Below, one piece after another: positions 7,814-16,691 of a stretch of DNA of 64,000 bases. The notes under the pieces were generated by a model. That model did no database searches. It was not told where the DNA came from and saw only the letters and a program-made list of their open reading frames with translations. Within the stretch, counting starts at the first letter, position 1. Each line of letters starts with the position of its first letter. The position numbers were made by a program, and so were the translations under genes. The DNA is from Rhizobiaceae bacterium (GTDB lineage: Bacteria; Pseudomonadota; Alphaproteobacteria; Rhizobiales; Rhizobiaceae), in the NCBI GenBank assembly GCA_023953905.1, contig JAMLJA010000022.1:1-64000 (forward strand), in the 5' to 3' direction.

Positions 7814-9460
7814 ATGACGCAGCAATCGACGCACTCCGATGCCGACTGGTGGCGCGGGGCGGTGATCTATCAGATCTACCCGCGCAGCTTTCAGGACAGT
7901 GACGGCGATGGCGTCGGCGACCTGAAGGGCATTATCCAGCACCTGCCCTACGTCGCCGAACTCGGTGTCGACGCGATCTGGATCTCGCCGATTGCGAAAT
8001 CGCCGATGAAGGATTTCGGCTACGACGTATCGGATTACTGCGATATTGACCCTCTCTTCGGGACACTTGCTGATTTCGACGCATTGCTGGCTGAAGCGCA
8101 CAGGCTGGGGCTGAAGGTAATGACGGATATCGTCATTTCCCACACCTCGGACCAGCATCCGTGGTTCGTGGAAAGCAGGGCAAGCCGCGACAATCCCAAG
8201 GCAGACTGGTATGTCTGGGCCGATCCCAAGCCCGATGGAACCCCGCCCAACAACTGGCTCTCCATCTTTGGCGGTTCCGCGTGGCAGTGGGACACGCGGC
8301 GCATGCAGTATTACATGCATAATTTCCTGACCGAGCAGCCCGATCTCAACTTCCACAATGCGCAAGTGCAGGATGCAGTGCTGGACAGTGTGAGGTTCTG
8401 GCTTGACCGCGGAATAGATGGCTTCCGGCTGGATACGATCAATTTCTACTTCCACAGCAAGGGGCTGGAGGACAATCCGCCTTTGCTACCCGAGGAGCGG
8501 AATGCCTCCACGGCGCCGGCCGTGAATCCCTACAATTTTCAGGACCACCTTTACGACAAGAGCCGTCCCGAGAACCTCGATTTCCTGCAGCGGTTCCGGG
8601 CGCTGCTGGACGAATATCCCGACAAGGCTTCGGTGGGAGAAGTCGGCGATTCGCAGCGCGGCCTTGAGATCGTTTCGTCCTACACCAGCGGCGGCAACCG
8701 CGTGCATATGTGCTACTCGTTCGACTTCCTCGGACCAGACAAACTGAATGCGCGCAATGTGCGCGAGGTGCTGGAGCAGTTCGGCCGCGAGGCGCCCGAC
8801 GGATGGGCTTGCTGGGCGTTGTCCAACCACGACGTGGTCCGCCACGCCACGCGATGGGGCGCGGGTGAACGTGACGTCCAGGGCTACCTCAAGGTGCTGT
8901 CGGCGATGCTCATGTCGCTGCGTGGTTCGGTGTGCCTCTATCAGGGCGAGGAACTTGGTCTGGGCGAGGGCGATATTGCCTTTGAAGACCTGCAGGATCC
9001 CTACGGCAAGACGATGTGGCCCGAGTTCAAGGGTCGGGATGGTTGTCGCACGCCGATGGTCTGGACTCATGATGCGCCGAATGGCGGTTTCTCGCTTGGT
9101 GCACCGTGGCTGCCGGTGCAGGCCGAGCATCTCCTGCTTGCCGTCGACATGCAGGCGTCAGAGGCCGGCTCGATGCTGGAACACTACAGAACGTTCCTGT
9201 CGTTTCGGCGCGCCCATCCTGTTTTTGCCAAGGGCGCCATCGAATTTCTCGATGTGGGCGAGGACGTGCTGGCCTTCACCCGTACGCATGGCAATGAGAA
9301 GCTCTTCTGTGCCTTCAATCTCGGCGCAGGAGATGCAACCGTCGCCTTTGGCAGTGACTTGGAACTCAGCGCCGTGGAAGGCCACGGCTTCACATCCACC
9401 GCACGAAACGGCAGCATCGCACTGGGTGCCTATGGCGCCTGGTTCGGGCGTTGCGCTTAA
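7814..9460 (+). CDS. aglA: Alpha-glucosidase, glycoside hydrolase family 13
   Basis: Cytoplasmic GH13 enzyme (548 aa) that hydrolyses imported alpha-glucosides to glucose and a second sugar. It has no signal peptide. The (beta/alpha)8 barrel signatures are clear: VIYQIYPRSFQDSDGDGVGDL near residue 18, nucleophile D207 in DGFRLD, acid/base E276 in VGEVGD, and transition-state stabiliser D340 in SNHD. I prefer the ATG at 7814 to a TTG at 7796; both are in frame. The gene lies between the permease and ATPase genes as in the S. meliloti agl operon. Alpha-1,4 versus alpha-1,6 preference cannot be told here. Confidence 0.93.
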   Translation: MTQQSTHSDADWWRGAVIYQIYPRSFQDSDGDGVGDLKGIIQHLPYVAELGVDAIWISPIAKSPMKDFGYDVSDYCDIDPLFGTLADFDALLAEAHRLGLKVMTDIVISHTSDQHPWFVESRASRDNPKADWYVWADPKPDGTPPNNWLSIFGGSAWQWDTRRMQYYMHNFLTEQPDLNFHNAQVQDAVLDSVRFWLDRGIDGFRLDTINFYFHSKGLEDNPPLLPEERNASTAPAVNPYNFQDHLYDKSRPENLDFLQRFRALLDEYPDKASVGEVGDSQRGLEIVSSYTSGGNRVHMCYSFDFLGPDKLNARNVREVLEQFGREAPDGWACWALSNHDVVRHATRWGAGERDVQGYLKVLSAMLMSLRGSVCLYQGEELGLGEGDIAFEDLQDPYGKTMWPEFKGRDGCRTPMVWTHDAPNGGFSLGAPWLPVQAEHLLLAVDMQASEAGSMLEHYRTFLSFRRAHPVFAKGAIEFLDVGEDVLAFTRTHGNEKLFCAFNLGAGDATVAFGSDLELSAVEGHGFTSTARNGSIALGAYGAWFGRCA

Positions 9461-9476
9461 CTGGAGGGAGGACTTC

Positions 9477-10589
9477 ATGGCCGACGTCAATCTGTCCAAG
9501 GTCGAAAAGGCCTATGGCACGCTGAAAATCCTGCATGGCATCGACCTCGACATCAAATCGGGCGAGTTCATCGTCTTTGTAGGGCCGTCCGGGTGCGGGA
9601 AGTCGACGCTGCTCCGCTCCATTGCGGGACTTGAGGAAATCTCTGGCGGCACGTTGAAGATCGACGGGGAAGTGGTCAATGACGTGCCGCCTTCCAAGCG
9701 CGGCATTGCCATGGTCTTTCAGTCCTATGCGCTGTACCCGCACATGACGGTGTACGACAACATGGCGTTCGGCATGAAGATCGCCCGCGAAAGCAAGCAG
9801 GAGATCGATCGCAGGGTCAAGAACGCCGCCGAGATTCTGCAACTGACAAAGTACCTTGCGCGGCTTCCCAAAGCCCTGTCCGGCGGCCAGCGACAGCGCG
9901 TCGCCATCGGGCGCGCCATCGTGCGCAATCCGAAAGTGTTTCTGTTCGACGAGCCTCTGTCGAACCTTGATGCCGCGCTGCGCGTGGCGACCCGCATCGA
10001 GATTGCCAAGCTGAAGGAATCGATGCCCGACACCACCATGATCTATGTGACCCACGACCAGGTCGAGGCCATGACGCTGGCCGACCGCATCGTCGTGCTC
10101 AAGGATGGCCGGGTCGAACAGGTCGGCTCGCCGATGGATCTCTACAAGCGGCCGGGCAATCTTTTCGTGGCGCAGTTCATCGGTTCTCCGGCCATGAACA
10201 TTCTGCCGGCAAAAATAGAACGCGCGGGCACTCTCACCCTGGTCAGCCATGCGGGTGGCCGAAGCGTCGAGTTGCCGATTGCCACGTCCTCCGGAGCGGC
10301 TGGCAAAACCATCAGTTTCGGCGTTCGGCCCGAAGATCTGTTTGTGACCAGTGACGACAATTTCCTGTTTGAGGGAACGGTGGATTACATCGAGCAACTG
10401 GGAGAAGTTCAGATGGTCTATATCGATGTCGGTCAGGGCGGCGAGCCGCTCACCGCGAAGCTGCCGGGTGGAGCCGATGTGAAGCGCGGCGACAAATTGC
10501 GTCTCGATGCCAAACCGCAGGATCTTCACATCTTCGATAGCGATGGACGCTCCTTCGCGGTCGAACACGCTGTCGCGCAGGCGGCCTGA
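9477..10589 (+). CDS. aglK: Alpha-glucoside ABC transporter ATP-binding protein
   Basis: Cytoplasmic CUT1 ATPase (370 aa, MsmK/UgpC type) that powers AglFG. It has Walker A GPSGCGKST, Q-loop MVFQSYALYPHMTVYDNMAF, signature LSGGQRQRVAIGRA, Walker B VFLFDEPLSNLD and switch His VTHDQVEAMTLADR. A C-terminal TOBE regulatory domain (SFGVRPEDLF) follows. The ATG at 9477 has a very strong GGAGGGAGGA site. A longer open frame starting at 8748 overlaps aglA in another phase and is not real upstream of 9477. Last clear agl gene; kduI-like follows after 99 bp. Confidence 0.93.
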   Translation: MADVNLSKVEKAYGTLKILHGIDLDIKSGEFIVFVGPSGCGKSTLLRSIAGLEEISGGTLKIDGEVVNDVPPSKRGIAMVFQSYALYPHMTVYDNMAFGMKIARESKQEIDRRVKNAAEILQLTKYLARLPKALSGGQRQRVAIGRAIVRNPKVFLFDEPLSNLDAALRVATRIEIAKLKESMPDTTMIYVTHDQVEAMTLADRIVVLKDGRVEQVGSPMDLYKRPGNLFVAQFIGSPAMNILPAKIERAGTLTLVSHAGGRSVELPIATSSGAAGKTISFGVRPEDLFVTSDDNFLFEGTVDYIEQLGEVQMVYIDVGQGGEPLTAKLPGGADVKRGDKLRLDAKPQDLHIFDSDGRSFAVEHAVAQAA

Positions 10590-10688
10590 GCTTCGGAGCC
10601 AGAATTGAGCAATCCGAAACAATCTTGCTTTAGGAGGAATAGCGTAGACATGTGAGCGCTGTCGAAGGGCAGCCGAGAGGAACGGCCT

Positions 10689-11525
10689 ATGACGATGGAA
10701 ATCCGCGAAGCGGTCGGTCCGCGTGAGGCGCGCGGCTTCGATACCCAAGCCTTGCGCGACGCATTTCTGATCGGCGACCTGTTCCCAAACGATGACATGC
10801 GCCTTGTTTATTCGCACTATGATCGTCTGATCGTCGGCGGCACATCCCCGGTCGATCGCGAGGTGTTTCTGCCCGACGGAAGCGCGATTGGGACCGAGTA
10901 TTTTCTCGACCGGCGCGAGATGCTGATCATCAATATTGGCGGAGAGGGCCAGATCGTTACACTGACGGGCACCTATATGCTCGCGCGCCGGGACGCTCTC
11001 TATCTCGGGCGAGGAACGGGTCCTGTCACGTTTTCGAGCAGCGACCGGGCACGGCCCGCCAGATTCTACCTGCTCAGTGCACCCGCCCACAAGGAAATCC
11101 CGATACGCCATCTGAGTGGTGTCGGGTCTGCGCGCGTGGATCAAGGGGATGCGCCAAGCGCCAGCCAGCGCGCCACATTCAACATCTTGGATCCATCTCT
11201 CACCGAGACCTGTCAGCTTACGGCCGGGCTCACGATCCTTGCGGAAGGGTCTGTCTGGAGCACCCTGTCGGGCGAACAGAACCGCCGGCGGACCGAGGCG
11301 TTTCTCTACTTCGGCATGCGACCCGACCAGAGAGTTTTCCATTTTATGGGTGAACCAACTGAGACCCGCCATATCGTCGCCGGCGATCAGCAGGCGGTGA
11401 TTTCGCCGCCTTGGTCCATCCAGGCCAGCGTCGGCACCAGAGGCTATGCGTTTATCTGGGCCACTGCAGGAGAGAATCTCGGCGGGTCGGAGATGGGTCC
11501 CATGCCCGTCGAGACTCTGCGTTAG
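10689..11525 (+). CDS. KduI-like protein (5-keto-4-deoxyuronate isomerase family) lacking most zinc ligands
   Basis: Cupin protein of 278 aa that matches KduI over its full length without gaps: YSHYDRLIVGG, YFLDRREMLIINIGG, ETCQLTAGLT and ETRHIV are family blocks. KduI isomerises 5-keto-4-deoxyuronate in pectin/alginate breakdown. The Escherichia coli enzyme binds zinc through H196, H198, E203 and H245. By my ungapped alignment this protein has E196, N198, E203 and Q245, so three ligands are replaced. No KduD, pectate lyase or KDG kinase gene is nearby. It may be a pseudoenzyme, use another metal, or act on another sugar; the isomerase name should not be transferred. ATG 10689 has a GAGAGGAA site. 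It may be co-transcribed with aglK. Confidence 0.82.
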   Translation: MTMEIREAVGPREARGFDTQALRDAFLIGDLFPNDDMRLVYSHYDRLIVGGTSPVDREVFLPDGSAIGTEYFLDRREMLIINIGGEGQIVTLTGTYMLARRDALYLGRGTGPVTFSSSDRARPARFYLLSAPAHKEIPIRHLSGVGSARVDQGDAPSASQRATFNILDPSLTETCQLTAGLTILAEGSVWSTLSGEQNRRRTEAFLYFGMRPDQRVFHFMGEPTETRHIVAGDQQAVISPPWSIQASVGTRGYAFIWATAGENLGGSEMGPMPVETLR

Positions 11526-11701
11526 AAAGCAATAGAGCAACTTCAGCGGCTTCTGCTTTGACGAGGCTAGTCCAGCCACGCTTCTCGAATATGCGAGCGC
11601 CTTGAGGCGATGCAGAGGGCTTCGATTGCTGAATGCTTCGGGTGTGGCACAAAGGGTCCGGTGCGATCGCCCCAAGCCAGTCGGCGCGATGCTCTTCGAT
11701 A

Positions 11702-12478
11702 TCAATCGCCCGGATCAGGGATCTTCATCGCGTGACCGCAAGCCTTGCAGTAGACCGCGTCCGGGTCATGGCGCTGCAGCGCGCATTGAGGACAAGGGAA
11801 AAATACTTTCTCGGGTTTGAAGATCGATTGCGCCAACCTGACAAACAGGGAGATCCCTACAATCATCGTGACGATCGCCGTCAGCTTCCCCGAAATACCA
11901 GGCAAGACGATATCGCCGAAGCCGGTTGTAGTGACGGTCGCGACGGTAAAATAAAGTGCGTCCACATACTCCGCCACGCCGGCGCCGGTGCGGAAATAGA
12001 ATGTGTAAATGAAGCCCGTGGCAACAAACAGGAACGTCAGCAGATTCACAACTGCATGGATCGGCTCTCGCCAATTTGAGATCCCCCACGATTGCAGGGG
12101 CCGCCACAGGAAGCCGCTGCGCGACAGCGACCAGAGCCGAAGAATTCGCAGAAAGCCTAGGTTGGCGAATGTGGCCGGGAACAGCAGCGTCACGAAGATG
12201 AATATGTCGACCCAGACGGTTGGTTGTCGCAGGCGCCGTGGAATGTCGCTCGAGGCAAGAAGTCGGGCCAGTATGTCCACCGACAGCAGTGCGGCGACGG
12301 AATAGTCGATCCAAAGAAAGGTCGACAGCTTCTGAAGCACCGGGGTTGCGATAAAGAACGCAATGATCGCCAGGTCGACGAGCACAACAGCCGCCTGAAA
12401 AGAGCGCGACTGTGTGCTTTGACCATTATAGAGAATTCTCAACCGGTCGCGAAACGACGATGACCTATCGGTTTCCAT
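11702..12478 (-). CDS. Voltage-gated-type potassium channel with C-terminal zinc ribbon
   Basis: Six-TM cation channel of 258 aa in the inner membrane. Helices S1-S3 span about residues 28-107. S4 is modestly charged (FLRILRLWSLSRSGF, residues 109-123). S5 lies at about 141-161, the pore at 172-190 with filter TTGFGD, and S6 at 199-220. The filter is a variant of TVGYGD and implies K+ selectivity. The short cytoplasmic tail carries a CPQC-x11-CKAC zinc ribbon (C229, C232, C244, C247) instead of the usual RCK or cyclic-nucleotide domain. ATG 12478 has a CAGGAG site. It seems to be a single-gene unit. The bases 11526-11701 between it and the KduI-like gene hold no supported feature. Confidence 0.85.
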   Translation of the reverse strand: METDRSSSFRDRLRILYNGQSTQSRSFQAAVVLVDLAIIAFFIATPVLQKLSTFLWIDYSVAALLSVDILARLLASSDIPRRLRQPTVWVDIFIFVTLLFPATFANLGFLRILRLWSLSRSGFLWRPLQSWGISNWREPIHAVVNLLTFLFVATGFIYTFYFRTGAGVAEYVDALYFTVATVTTTGFGDIVLPGISGKLTAIVTMIVGISLFVRLAQSIFKPEKVFFPCPQCALQRHDPDAVYCKACGHAMKIPDPGD

Positions 12479-12695
12479 AAGCTCCTGTCACCTGTGGCGC
12501 ATCTGCCTGCGCACGCCATTTATCAGGGTTGGGATGAAGTAGCGAGCCGAGCATCAAGGCATCATGCAGTTCTGCCGGCGGAACACTGCAAAGACGAAGG
12601 CGCGCACGACAGGCTGAGCGTCTTGCCGGTATCGACCCTGTCGCCACATCGATAGTGGCAGGCGACTGGCCGGAATTTTCCAGATTGCACCACCT

Positions 12696-13580
12696 TCATA
12701 TGCGGTTGCGCAGGAAGCGCGCGGCACCAAGCCGTATCTGCTCGCGGATGATGGTCAACAGACCCGACGCGATGACGACGGCCGCACCGGTGATGCTTAG
12801 CCAGTCGGGAACTTCATCGAAGAAACTGGCACCGATGATGACCGCCCAGATGATCTGCGAATAGTGGGTCGGCGCCACGAGATTGGCGGGTGCCTGACGC
12901 GTGGCCAGCAGGAGCAACCGATGCCCTCCTGCCGTGCACAATCCGGACAGGATCAGGAGCACCCATGTCTTCCAGTCTGGCGAGTTGAAGGAGGATGTGG
13001 CGAGCATCGCGATGCCATTGAAGACAAGCGTGTAGACAACAAGCATGCCGAGAACGGTCGTCTGCCGCTCGCCTTGCAGGGAGCGCATCAGGATGATCGT
13101 CGATGCGGCCAGCAAGGCTACGATGAGGGCCGCGAGATGTCCGAGTTCAAGCTCCCTGAAGCCGGGCCGGACGACAAGCAGCACGCCGAAGAAGCCCATC
13201 ACAACGGCCATCCAGCGCCAGGGCCCGACCTGTTCCTTCAGAATGATGATTGAAAGCAGCGTCACCAGGATCGGCGACAGGAAGAACACGGCATAGACTT
13301 CCGCCATCGGGATGGTCGTGAAGGCATAGACACTGAGCATGCCAGCCGCCACACCGAAAAAGGCGCGTGCGTGGACAGCCCAGGGGCGTCTCATCGTGCG
13401 CCAGAAGCCGTTCCATTGCTCGCCCTTGGGCTTCAGGAACAGCAGGAAGAGACTGCCGAACAGGATGTTGAAGAAGCCGATTTCGAAGACCGACAGCTCG
13501 CCGCTGAAGCTCTTGATGATACCGTCGCCCCACGCGTAAACGGCATAGGCGGCAAGGGCCAATAGCACACCGATATTCAC
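12696..13580 (-). CDS. DMT-superfamily permease (EamA family)
   Basis: Inner-membrane drug/metabolite transporter with two EamA repeats and about ten TM helices (VYAFTTIPMAEVYAVFFLSPILVTLLSIIIL in repeat 1; the second repeat ends near IIWAVIIGASFFDEVPDWLS). I chose GTG at 13578-13580, preceded by a GAGAGG site, which gives 294 aa, the normal length, and begins at TM helix 1. An in-frame ATG at 13718 would add 46 residues of Pro/Ala-rich, unstructured sequence. The 217 bp to the channel gene and the region 13581-13818 show nothing else. The substrate is unknown. Confidence 0.85.
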   Translation of the reverse strand: MNIGVLLALAAYAVYAWGDGIIKSFSGELSVFEIGFFNILFGSLFLLFLKPKGEQWNGFWRTMRRPWAVHARAFFGVAAGMLSVYAFTTIPMAEVYAVFFLSPILVTLLSIIILKEQVGPWRWMAVVMGFFGVLLVVRPGFRELELGHLAALIVALLAASTIILMRSLQGERQTTVLGMLVVYTLVFNGIAMLATSSFNSPDWKTWVLLILSGLCTAGGHRLLLLATRQAPANLVAPTHYSQIIWAVIIGASFFDEVPDWLSITGAAVVIASGLLTIIREQIRLGAARFLRNRI

Positions 13581-13818
13581 GACGGTCCTCTCGGGGAACG
13601 GCAGCGCAAATGGCGGTGCCGGGAAGTTTGCGGTAGCCCCGCTTGCCTGTCCGCGCAACCCCTCCAGTCGGTTGTTGCAAGAAGAATCCGGGCCTGTTGC
13701 CTTGAGGTCGGATGGCATCCGCCCCGCCGCAGGTTGACGTCAAGGCGCATGCGGACAATTATCCGCCCAACCGTGGCGTCCGGCAGGAGCACGGCGCAAC
13801 AGCAATAAGCCTCACGGG

Positions 13819-15243
13819 ATGGAAATGACGACGGAAAAAGCGGAAATCGGCCTGATCGGCCTGGGCGTCATGGGTGCGAATCTCGCGCTAAACATTGCCG
13901 AAAAGGGCCAGAAGATTGCCGTCTTCAATCGAACGACGGCGCGCACGACGGCTTTCGTCGAGCAGGCGGGGGATCTCGCGGGCATGATCGTGCCGTGCGA
14001 GACAATCGAAGCCCTTGCAGAAGCCATCCGCCCGCCGCGGCCGATCATCGTCATGGTTCAGGCTGGTAGTGCCGTAGATGAACAGATCGCCCATCTGAAG
14101 CCTGTCCTGTCGGCGAACGACATTATCATTGATGCCGGCAACGCCAATTTCCACGACACCGTTCGGCGCACCAAGGAGCTTGAGAATACGGGGCTCACCT
14201 TTATCGGCATGGGGGTTTCGGGAGGCGAGGAAGGGGCGCGCAACGGTCCGTCGATCATGGTGGGAGGGACCGAGGACTCATACCGCCGTGTCGAGCCGAC
14301 GCTCACCGCGATTTCCGCCAAGTTTGATGGCGAGGCCTGTTCGGCATGGCTCGGCACGGACGGTGCCGGACATTTCGTCAAGACCATACACAATGGCATA
14401 GAATATGCTGACATGCAGATGATCGCGGAGGTCTATGGCGTTTTGCGCGATGGGCTTGGCATGCAGGCAAAGGAAATCGGGGCCGTCTTCGAACGCTGGA
14501 ACAAGGGACGCCTCAACTCCTTCCTGATCGAGATCACGGCAAAGGTGCTGGGTGCGGATGACCCGAAGACCGGCAAGCCGATCGTGGACATGATCCTCGA
14601 CCGCGCCGGTCAGAAGGGTACGGGCAAATGGTCGGCCATCGAAGCCCAGACTCTGGGGGTACCGGCGACCGCAATCGAGGCTGCTGTTGCGGCGCGCGTC
14701 ATCTCCTCGCTGCGTGACGAAAGGCTTGCTGCCGAACGCGCCTATGGACCCGCCGCGACCGGAACCATCTCCAGGGACATTATCGACGATTTGGAACTGG
14801 CGCTTTTTGCGGGCAAGATTGCTGCCTATGCGCAGGGCTTTGCGGTGATGTCGACAGCGTCCAGAGAGTTCAACTGGAACCTTCCCTTGCCCACCATCGC
14901 CAAAATCTGGCGCGCGGGCTGCATCATCCGTTCGCAGTTTCTGGGGACGATCGCCGAGGCGTTCGGCAAGGACGCTGGGGTCGCAAACCTTCTCATGGCG
15001 CCGGCCTTCATCGAAATGATGAAGGGTGCCAGCCCGTCACTACGCCGCGTGGTGGCGATTTCCGCTGAGGCAGGCTTGCCCATGCCGGCACTCGGCTCCG
15101 CGCTGGCCTATTTCGACGGTTACCGGCAGGGCCGTGGCACATCCAACGTAATTCAAGCACAGCGCGACTTCTTTGGTGCGCATGGGTTCGAACGGATGGA
15201 CGAGCCAGGCGCCCATCACGGGCCATGGGGCAGTGGCGCCTGA
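13819..15243 (+). CDS. gnd: 6-phosphogluconate dehydrogenase, decarboxylating
   Basis: Oxidative pentose-phosphate enzyme that converts 6-phosphogluconate to ribulose 5-phosphate and CO2 with NADP(+) reduction (474 aa, full length). It has an N-terminal Rossmann fold (IGLIGLGVMGANLALNIAEKG). The substrate-binding blocks are MGVSGGEEGARNGPSIM and GAGHFVKTIHNGIEYADMQ, with the catalytic Lys in FVKTIHNGIEY. The all-helical C-terminal domain is complete. A second ATG at 13825 is a possible start. It seems monocistronic and ends 26 bp before the convergent LacI gene. The role is firm. Confidence 0.95.
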   Translation: MEMTTEKAEIGLIGLGVMGANLALNIAEKGQKIAVFNRTTARTTAFVEQAGDLAGMIVPCETIEALAEAIRPPRPIIVMVQAGSAVDEQIAHLKPVLSANDIIIDAGNANFHDTVRRTKELENTGLTFIGMGVSGGEEGARNGPSIMVGGTEDSYRRVEPTLTAISAKFDGEACSAWLGTDGAGHFVKTIHNGIEYADMQMIAEVYGVLRDGLGMQAKEIGAVFERWNKGRLNSFLIEITAKVLGADDPKTGKPIVDMILDRAGQKGTGKWSAIEAQTLGVPATAIEAAVAARVISSLRDERLAAERAYGPAATGTISRDIIDDLELALFAGKIAAYAQGFAVMSTASREFNWNLPLPTIAKIWRAGCIIRSQFLGTIAEAFGKDAGVANLLMAPAFIEMMKGASPSLRRVVAISAEAGLPMPALGSALAYFDGYRQGRGTSNVIQAQRDFFGAHGFERMDEPGAHHGPWGSGA

Positions 15244-15269
15244 CGCGCAATCGGTCAAGACCCCTCCCG

Positions 15270-16319
15270 TCAGGTTCGAGGCGATATCACTTCTGTTGGT
15301 ACGACGAGGCTCTGCAGGGTGTTGAGCGGCGCTTTGGCGATGCTTCCTGTAACCGCCTTCGCCAGCTCGCTTCCGGCAAGGCGGACGTCCTCCTGCACGA
15401 CGTGAAGCTCCGGCCGAAACAGCGGGAGCAGTCGAAACGACTGCTTTGAGACGATGTCGATATCCTGGCCGAGCCTGAGCCCGGCAGCCTCTATACCGGC
15501 GACAAGCGCAAATGTCGCCCCGCCGGCGCCGCTGACGATGCCATCCGGCCGCGACCGCCTGTTCATGAGCTCTATGGTTGCAAGGCGTATCTCGTCGATT
15601 GTGTGCTCGTTCGTGACTGAAGTGAGAGGCACCTCGCTGCCTTGAATCTCCTCCAGGCCGTCCATGAACCCGCTTCGCATGTGGTGTTGGTAGGTCAGCG
15701 ACGAAGGCGGCGCGAGCAGCGCCAGACGCTTGCGACCGCGCTCTGCAAGGCGACGGACCGCTATTCTGGCGAAGGCGCGGTTGTCGAAGTCATGATAGGG
15801 ATGCTCCCCATTCGCAGTGGTGCGACCGTGGGTGGCAAACGGGAACTGCCGCTCGATCATGTAGCGTACCCGTGGGTCGTCGGGTTGCGTCTGCGAAATG
15901 ATGATGCCGTCCGCCGACCCGGTTTCGACCAGATACCGTATCGGCTCCATCGGATCGTGGTTGCGCGAATGGGGCGTCACGATCAGATGATAGGGCGTTT
16001 GGGCCAGTTGCTCGGATATGCCGTAGATCATGTCCGAAACGAAACCGCCGATCTGCTCACGCGTGTCGAGCACGAGGCTGATGACATTCGTCTTGCCTGT
16101 CCTGAGGCGAACGCCGGCTCGATTTGGCCTGTAGCCGATCTGTCTGGCAACCAGTTGAACGCGCTTGCGCGTTTCCACGCCGATCTCTGGCGCATCCTTG
16201 AGAGCGCGCGAAACGGTGGTGACGCCGAGGCCCGTCATGAAGGCAATCGTCTTCAATGTAGGGCGGTTGCGCTCGTCTGAGGGGCTGGCGCCCGCTTTGA
16301 TAGAAATATCCCTGTCCAT
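15270..16319 (-). CDS. LacI-family regulator of the xylo-oligosaccharide operon
   Basis: Repressor-type LacI protein, 349 aa. The helix-turn-helix LKTIAFMTGLGVTTVSRALKD starts near residue 22 and the hinge region reads NRAGVRLRTG. The effector-binding domain follows (VISLVLDTREQIGGFVSDMIYGI). It is divergent from the ABC/GH43 operon across a 372-bp gap that contains two copies of the near-palindrome CTGNAACGTTNCAG, the probable operators. By gene order the ligand is a xylan-derived sugar, but this is inferred. ATG 16319 has an AGGTGG site. Confidence 0.85.
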   Translation of the reverse strand: MDRDISIKAGASPSDERNRPTLKTIAFMTGLGVTTVSRALKDAPEIGVETRKRVQLVARQIGYRPNRAGVRLRTGKTNVISLVLDTREQIGGFVSDMIYGISEQLAQTPYHLIVTPHSRNHDPMEPIRYLVETGSADGIIISQTQPDDPRVRYMIERQFPFATHGRTTANGEHPYHDFDNRAFARIAVRRLAERGRKRLALLAPPSSLTYQHHMRSGFMDGLEEIQGSEVPLTSVTNEHTIDEIRLATIELMNRRSRPDGIVSGAGGATFALVAGIEAAGLRLGQDIDIVSKQSFRLLPLFRPELHVVQEDVRLAGSELAKAVTGSIAKAPLNTLQSLVVPTEVISPRT

Positions 16320-16386
16320 ACCACGCCACCTGTAGATGGCTTCCTATCGCACCGCGACCGAAGGGATACAAGCGACAGTTCAAAAA

Positions 16387-16400
16387 CTGTAACGTTGCAG
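16387..16400. promoter_or_regulatory. LacI-type operator, regulator-proximal
   Basis: CTGTAACGTTGCAG is a 14-bp near-palindrome with a central CG (one mismatched pair). It lies 68 bp upstream of the lacI-like start and shares the core AACGTT and both flanks with the site at 16660-16673. It is likely to be the upstream partner for looping or autoregulation. Confidence 0.6.
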
Positions 16401-16642
16401 ATTATAGGCCATCTGCTCGTCTCAGGTTCTGCCAGAGTTCTGGCGCGGCCGTTAAGCCGGACTGGGCTGCTGCGCTGCGACATGCAAACGAATCAGGCGG
16501 ATAGCGCACCGAACGGCATAAAGTTGTCGCACCGCAACATCCCCCGCGGCTCTCCATGCGCCGAGCTCAACTCGCGTGATTATTTGCGGGTCTCGAAAAA
16601 AATCCAACCAAGATCAAATTACGCGTTGCGCGCCCATTCCCG

Positions 16643-16672
16643 TTGACATAGGTTTGAAACTGAAACGTTACA
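16643..16672 (+). promoter_or_regulatory. Probable promoter of the xylo-oligosaccharide operon
   Basis: TTGACA at 16643-16648 is a perfect -35 box. A weak -10 candidate, GTTACA at 16667-16672, lies 18 bp downstream inside the operator. Repressor binding would therefore occlude the promoter. Apart from this promoter and the two operators, the 372-bp gap 16320-16691 shows no gene. Confidence 0.45.
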
Positions 16673-16673
16673 G
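16660..16673. promoter_or_regulatory. LacI-type operator overlapping the operon promoter
   Basis: CTGAAACGTTACAG is a near-palindrome with a central CG that ends 18 bp before the binding-protein start codon and overlaps the predicted -10 region. It is the second copy of the motif at 16387-16400, with centres 273 bp apart. Confidence 0.65.
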
Positions 16674-16691
16674 ATTCTGGGAGGAACGTCG

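Noticed and set aside
11526..11701. Possible short gene or repeat remnant downstream of the KduI-like gene
   Set aside because: Open frames there have no start signals or family similarity; I could not support any feature.
9390..11705. 771-aa open frame antisense to aglK and the KduI-like gene
   Set aside because: It is opposite two genes with clear family motifs, has Arg/His/Asp-rich composition typical of antisense GC-rich shadows, and no recognisable domain.
13581..13718. Longer N-terminus for the DMT permease
   Set aside because: The added residues are Pro/Ala-rich and precede TM helix 1, whereas GTG 13580 has a GAGAGG site and gives the normal family length.
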